A DNA stretch of 7,937 bases, taken from positions 1 through 7,937 of the forward strand of contig DAOM01000072.1 of the NCBI GenBank assembly GCA_002501855.1, read 5' to 3'. The DNA is from Candidatus Nitrosopolaris nunavutensis. GTDB taxonomy: Archaea; Thermoproteota; Nitrososphaeria; Nitrososphaerales; Nitrososphaeraceae. Every line of letters begins with the position of its first letter. Positions within the stretch are counted from its first letter, which is position 1. Both the position numbers and the translations under genes were made by a program. Positions 5,630 to 7,937 of the stretch are shown piece by piece. The notes beneath the pieces were generated by a model. It was not told where the DNA came from and did no database searches. It was given only the letters and a program-made list of their open reading frames with translations.

Positions 5630-5827
5630 TTATTCTACTGTTACTTTTCCAATAACACGCCTGCTTTTTATGTTGACTTTTCCAAACTGTTAGTTATCAA
5701 TCTTACTTGCCAATGTATTGCGGCAATAACATATTGCATCCACTGTGAATGTTTTCTCTTCCTTTATTCTTCTTTTAGATAAATACGGTATCGTTTTGCT
5801 GCAATCGTGCCTACATAATCGGCCAAA
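5630..5827 (-). pseudogene. Remnant of a small Cys-containing (zinc-ribbon-like) protein
   Basis: The minus-strand frame from 5827 reads LCRHDCSKTIPYLSKRR, IKEEKTFT and VDAICYCRNTLASKIDN, meets TAA at 5690-5692, and continues without another break as QFGKVNIKSRRVIGKVTVE to TAA 5630-5632. The two cysteine pairs (C-x3-C and C-x-C), basic linker and beta-rich ending look like a small metal-binding protein. Protein-like character on both sides of the stop in the same frame suggests a point mutation rather than chance. No start codon is found: TAG at 5828-5830 ends the frame upstream, so the 5' end has also decayed. It lies head to tail behind wtpA's promoter region on the same strand. I do not recognise a named family. 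Confidence 0.45.
5717..5727. repeat. Palindrome ATTGC-G-GCAAT
   Basis: A perfect 5-bp arm palindrome around a single G. With one unpaired A the arms extend to TGT/ACA. It falls inside the minus-strand remnant (over the CYCRN codons), so it may be incidental. Confidence 0.3.
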
Positions 5828-5843
5828 CTATTCAATATTGGCC
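5821..5843. repeat. Inverted repeat GGCCAA / TTGGCC
   Basis: GGCCAA (5821-5826) and TTGGCC (5838-5843) flank 11 bases. It lies about 100 bases before the P-II start, at the 5' edge of the minus-strand remnant. It could be part of a control region; no direct evidence. Confidence 0.3.
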
Positions 5844-5877
5844 TGATTGCTAAATTTTGATGCTGAACAACTAATCG

Positions 5878-5926
5878 CAGAGAAAGCTATTGGTTGTGTC
5901 GTCAGAGAAACTTATTAGTTTCTCTG
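5878..5926 (+). promoter_or_regulatory. P-II promoter: TATA-like core inside a perfect 9-bp inverted repeat
   Basis: CAGAGAAAC (5903-5911) and GTTTCTCTG (5918-5926) are exact reverse complements separated by TTATTA (5912-5917). The spacer is centred 26 bases before the ATG at 5941, the normal place of an archaeal TATA box, so a protein bound to the repeat would cover the box. A further half-site, CAGAGAAAG, lies at 5878-5886, 25 bases upstream in the same orientation. This looks like a repressor operator rather than an RNA hairpin, because transcription should start downstream of it. The regulator is not known from the window. Confidence 0.55.
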
Positions 5927-5940
5927 CTGTTTTCAATAGT

Positions 5941-6285
5941 ATGAAGAAATTGGAGCTCTTGATTCCGCATGAGCGTCTTGAAGCAGTTAACGAACTACTT
6001 CATAAGCATAATGTAGGCGGTATGACGTGTTATGATGTCAAAGGAAGGGGTAGGTCAAAACAAGAAAGCGTAGAGGTCGAAAGAGGTACAAGGTCATACA
6101 TTCCAGAACTTGGTCCGCGGACTAAGATTGAAGTAATTGTAGAAAACACGGTAGCAAAGCGCATTATAGATGATGTGCTAAACGTTATAAGTACTGGTTC
6201 ATCCTATGATGGCAAGATATTTGTGTCTGATATTGCTGAATCTTATGACATAGGGACAAAAGCCGCAGGCGATGCTGCACTTTAA
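5941..6285 (+). CDS. Nitrogen regulatory protein P-II (GlnB/GlnK family)
   Basis: This 114-residue protein is of normal P-II length. It opens MKKLELLIPHERLEAVNELL, then has VGGMTCYDVKGRGR (the VGGMTV..VKGRGRQ region), a T-loop reading SKQESVEVERGTRSYIPELG, KIEVIVEN, and the B-loop/C-loop TG..YDGKIFVSDI with an ending IGTKAAGDAAL. P-II trimers bind ATP/ADP and 2-oxoglutarate and, through the T-loop, control ammonium transporters or enzymes. The T-loop keeps a Tyr (RGTRSY) near the classical uridylylation site but appears one residue longer than the bacterial RGAEY form, with Pro and Gly after it, so modification cannot be assumed. An open frame extends upstream to TTG 5890, but homology begins at 5941 and the TATA-like box fits a leaderless start there. 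No amt gene is adjacent, so glnK versus glnB cannot be chosen. Confidence 0.9.
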   Translation: MKKLELLIPHERLEAVNELLHKHNVGGMTCYDVKGRGRSKQESVEVERGTRSYIPELGPRTKIEVIVENTVAKRIIDDVLNVISTGSSYDGKIFVSDIAESYDIGTKAAGDAAL

Positions 6286-6692
6286 GATCACCATATGGCA
6301 TATCACTATCATCAGGCTCAGTTGAATCTATTCTGAATAATCTTAAGCAAGCTCTATTATGAAACGCATATTCGTACTATGGCTAGTGCCTGTAGAATAT
6401 TCAGTTTTATGACTTGTTATGCCAGGCGATATTTTCTTATACTGAACTCTTCCACATTTCACAATCGAACAATTGAGCCTGATTGTATATAAGAACAAAG
6501 TTGTGAATTGTATTTTCAGAGTTAAATTATTGTACTGAAAGTATTTAATAGCTATAATCTGGGTGTTAACTTCTCGACGTCAATGTCTATCACGCAACCA
6601 AGACGGCTTCTTCTTGTTGCTTCATACCCCTCCCACTCTCTGTGAGTGGCTCCCATATTTTTAGCGGTCCGACTTTTTCCTTACAATTCACT
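6286..6692. other. Intergenic region without a supported gene
   Basis: No convincing gene was found on either strand. A good TATA sequence (TATATAAG, 6485-6492) is followed by TTTCAG (6514-6519) pairing with CTGAAA (6535-6540). ACAATC and GATTGT form another loose dyad upstream. A compact hairpin CCACTC-TCTGT-GAGTGG occupies 6633-6649. CATATTTTTA near 6654-6663 may be the TATA box for the zinc-ribbon gene at 6693. A short RNA from about 6515 is possible but unproven. Confidence 0.4.
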
Positions 6693-6860
6693 ATGGTTTG
6701 CAGGAATCTGTGTGAGAGGTTGTACTCGAAAATTATTTTTGGTAAGAGCCATTATTGCCACGATGGTATGTACTGTCCTTGTTGTGGTATGGCATTACGA
6801 ATGTCACCAACTAATAAAAGAGATAAGGAAAGGCTGAGACAATTACAACTTAAAAGATAA
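6693..6860 (+). pseudogene. Zinc-ribbon protein lacking its first Cys pair
   Basis: From ATG 6693 the frame reads MVCRNLCERLYSKIIFGKSH, then YCHDGMYCPCCGMALRMSPT and a basic tail rich in Lys, Arg and Gln, ending at TAA 6858-6860 after 55 residues. Against the related pseudogene at 2306-2455, about fifteen residues between SHY and HDG are missing in frame; these carry GKK.C..CEVFL, so half the zinc site is lost. After the TAA the same frame still looks coding (EEQDRIIRIKIACRSRHVK) to TGA 6924-6926, so the original protein was probably longer. ATG 6693 is preferred over GTG 6642 because homology starts there and an AT-rich box lies about 30 bases upstream. A short protein with CPCC alone could still be made, but I favour decay. 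Such ribbons are presumed nucleic-acid or protein binders. Confidence 0.55.
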
Positions 6861-6933
6861 GAAGAACAAGATAGAATAATCAGAATAAAGATAGCCTGTC
6901 GATCTAGGCATGTCAAAATGAAATGAATATATC

Positions 6934-7107
6934 TCAATTACCTGCGAGACGAGAATGAGCTTCAAGCCATTCATAAAGATCTGCCAACACATATTCAGAC
7001 ATAGGTGAAGGTTTCTGCAAAAACATACTTGATCCAGGAAAGATAGCAATTAAGGGTGACAATTGATGTCCAAGGCCTGGGTAGGTAATCAATGTGCATG
7101 TATGCAT
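6934..7107 (-). pseudogene. C-terminal remnant of an alpha/beta hydrolase
   Basis: From ATG 7107 the minus strand encodes 57 residues: TLITYPGLGHQLSPLIAIFP, a loop with GSSMFLQKPS, then the helix PMSEYVLADLYEWLEAHS and the end RLAGN before TGA 6934-6936. This is the last part of an alpha/beta hydrolase of the dienelactone-hydrolase/peptidase-like type. GLGH carries the catalytic His (residue 14), and the amphipathic helix closes the fold. The nucleophile and acid regions, about 200 residues, are missing, and TGA lies directly upstream, so the piece cannot be an enzyme. Its 5' end overlaps the first 16 bases of the plus-strand zinc-ribbon ORF at 7092, which probably marks a rearrangement junction. 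Confidence 0.5.
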
Positions 7108-7313
7108 TATTCATAAGAGACGGTACTAAAACGGCTAGATATTTGAATGGCCAAAAACACTGCCATAAATGCTGCATATTTTTAAGATGGGATGGTCTTT
7201 GGTGTCCATGCTGCGGTCCAACGTTCGTTGGTGTCTGGAAGAATTATAAGTCTATTCTATTGCAGTGTAAATTGATAGTAAATGAAGAAGGACTATATTA
7301 TTTCAAGAATTGA
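7092..7313 (+). pseudogene. Zinc-ribbon protein with lost C-terminus
   Basis: The frame from ATG 7092 encodes TARYLNGQKHCHKCCIFLRW (14-33) and DGLWCPCCG (34-42), with Cys pairs 24/27 and 38/41 that could bind one zinc. This is the core of the same small family as the genes at 2306 and 6693, but of a different subgroup (ARYLNGQK.C, RWDGLWCPCCG). After CCG the expected basic LR.KP tail is replaced by PTFVGVWKNY and unrelated sequence, and the frame runs into the next gene, overlapping its start by 32 bases out of frame. The N-terminus (MCMYALFIRDG) also lacks the usual LC..Y opening. Most likely both ends are damaged. A functional single-ribbon peptide cannot be ruled out since the zinc site is complete. 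Confidence 0.45.
7244..7249 (+). promoter_or_regulatory. TATA box of the 7282 gene
   Basis: TTATAA is centred about 35 bases before ATG 7282, predicting a leader of under ten bases. It lies within the degraded end of the zinc-ribbon ORF, further evidence that this end is not conserved coding sequence. Confidence 0.35.
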
Positions 7314-7614
7314 AGCCTCACAGGATGGTTCGCCTTACGTCTATGTTGCAATTAGTGACCCGAATGACTACAAAGGTGGTAGCGAAAAGCTGCAAAATCC
7401 TTTTGGTCCAAACATGATGGCATTCACTTCCCCAGAAGATTTGATGAAAAATTTACCGAAGATGATGTCAAATATATCCCGGATAACTGGTGGTGGTGCT
7501 GTCACTGATTCACCTACGTTTAAAGTGAGTATGAGAGAGTACGAAGACATGGCCATAAAAGTAGGCGATAAGGTTACGATAGAAATTAAAAAATCAGATA
7601 GCAGTGGAATTTAG
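7282..7614 (+). CDS. Conserved archaeal protein of unknown function, 110 residues
   Basis: An intact soluble protein with coding-like composition throughout. It opens with a beta-rich section (YIISRIEASQDGSPYVYVAI), followed by SDPNDY, NPFGPNMMAF and TSPEDLMKNLPKMMSNISRI (49-68), then TGGGAVTDSPTFKVSMREY and a strand-rich end MAIKVGDKVTIEIKKSD. It has no cysteine, no membrane segment and no signal peptide. I believe similar proteins occur in ammonia-oxidising archaea, but no function is known to me and I assign none. Start 7282 is supported by an upstream TATA-like box and by the absence of good sequence before it. The gene is monocistronic as far as can be seen; the damaged zinc-ribbon ORF overlaps its 5' end out of frame. 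Confidence 0.7.
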   Translation: MKKDYIISRIEASQDGSPYVYVAISDPNDYKGGSEKLQNPFGPNMMAFTSPEDLMKNLPKMMSNISRITGGGAVTDSPTFKVSMREYEDMAIKVGDKVTIEIKKSDSSGI

Positions 7615-7772
7615 ATATCAATTTCTCGCGCTAAGGTCGCAATACTACGTAAGACCGGTTCAAATGCCCACAGAGTATGATTCTGAATGGGGGCCCAGAT
7701 CGGCAGTCTGTGTAATTATAGTGGTTTTCCTACACGTGGTTTCTGTAGAGCATTAATCGTGTATCGTAGTAG

Positions 7773-7937
7773 ATCAGGAAACTATGGCGAGATGACAAGC
7801 CGGATGGTCTCGACATCGTGACTGCATGCCTAAGACCAAAATCTATATGTGAAGGAAACACATCTTTCAGCAATTTATTACGAAAAGTGCAAACGATAAT
7901 CAAAGACAAGCCCCGAATTTCGGATATTGTAACATCG
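7773..7937 (+). CDS. Possible 5' part of a gene leaving the window
   Basis: After TAG at 7770-7772 the plus strand is open for 55 codons to the last base, reading RDDKPDGLDIVTACLRPKSI, then EGNTSFSNLLRKVQ and TIIKDKPRISDIVTS. The Lys/Asp/Ile content looks protein-like. No ATG lies in this frame; GTG near 7815 is the first usual start. ATG 7784 in another frame (ATGGCGAGATGA) would enter it only with a shift. The opposite strand is also open over much of this stretch, so the evidence is weak. Confidence 0.25.
   Translation, partial: MRKLWRDDKPDGLDIVTACLRPKSICEGNTSFSNLLRKVQTIIKDKPRISDIVTS

Noticed and set aside
6343..6579. Minus-strand open frame of 79 codons
   Set aside because: No start codon near its beginning and low-complexity, AT-driven composition; no recognisable motif.
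6752..7177. Three minus-strand open frames opposite the zinc-ribbon region
   Set aside because: Low-complexity Leu/Ser/Tyr translations. The plus-strand CPCCG readings and the minus-strand hydrolase frame explain the region better.
7640..7672. GGTTCAAAT motif resembling a tRNA T-loop
   Set aside because: The flanking five bases on each side do not pair, and no acceptor, D or anticodon stem can be built around it.
7730..7936. Minus-strand open frame at the right edge
   Set aside because: Translation has no clear protein character and the plus strand reads more naturally; kept only as a note beside the edge ORF.

Overview
The window looks like a piece of a soil-type ammonia-oxidising archaeon (Nitrososphaeria/Thaumarchaeota, probably the Nitrososphaera/Nitrosocosmicus side). 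The grounds are an archaeal-type tungstate/molybdate transporter (WtpABC), a P-II protein, small double zinc-ribbon proteins with the CPCCG signature that I associate with this phylum, AT-rich TATA-like boxes about 26 bases before several start codons (leaderless transcription), and low coding density. The assignment is by family resemblance from memory; no search was run.

Layout. Bases 1-1160: a tiny basic/membrane ORF pair joined by a -1 shift at an A-run (207-361), then an HNH-type zinc-finger nuclease gene broken by two frameshifts and at least one stop (420-1055, perhaps to 1154). Bases 1160-2630: mostly non-coding, with a minus-strand remnant of a secreted protein (1233-1412), one intact small secreted Cys-containing protein (1661-1924), a doubtful 31-codon ORF (2134-2229), a minus-strand zinc-ribbon pseudogene (2306-2455) and a strong hairpin (2514-2542). 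Bases 2628-2807: a 59-residue DUF1059 protein. Bases 2897-5478: the intact minus-strand operon wtpA-wtpB-wtpC. Bases 5479-5940: a minus-strand remnant of another small Cys-containing protein (5630-5827) and a striking palindrome over the promoter of the P-II gene (5941-6285). Bases 6286-6692: nothing convincing. Bases 6693-7313: two more damaged zinc-ribbon genes on the plus strand with the C-terminal end of an alpha/beta hydrolase on the minus strand between them. Bases 7282-7614: an intact conserved protein of unknown function. The last 320 bases may hold the beginning of a plus-strand gene that leaves the window.

Working picture: intact genes (DUF1059, WtpABC, P-II, the 110-residue protein, the secreted protein) lie among six or seven decayed small genes. 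WtpABC would import tungstate or molybdate for pterin cofactor enzymes. P-II would sense nitrogen/energy status; no ammonium transporter is next to it. I see no phage, IS element, CRISPR array, rRNA or tRNA. The points most worth a second look are the P-II promoter palindrome, the dnaX-like slippery site at 266-272, and the repeated decay of zinc-ribbon genes.
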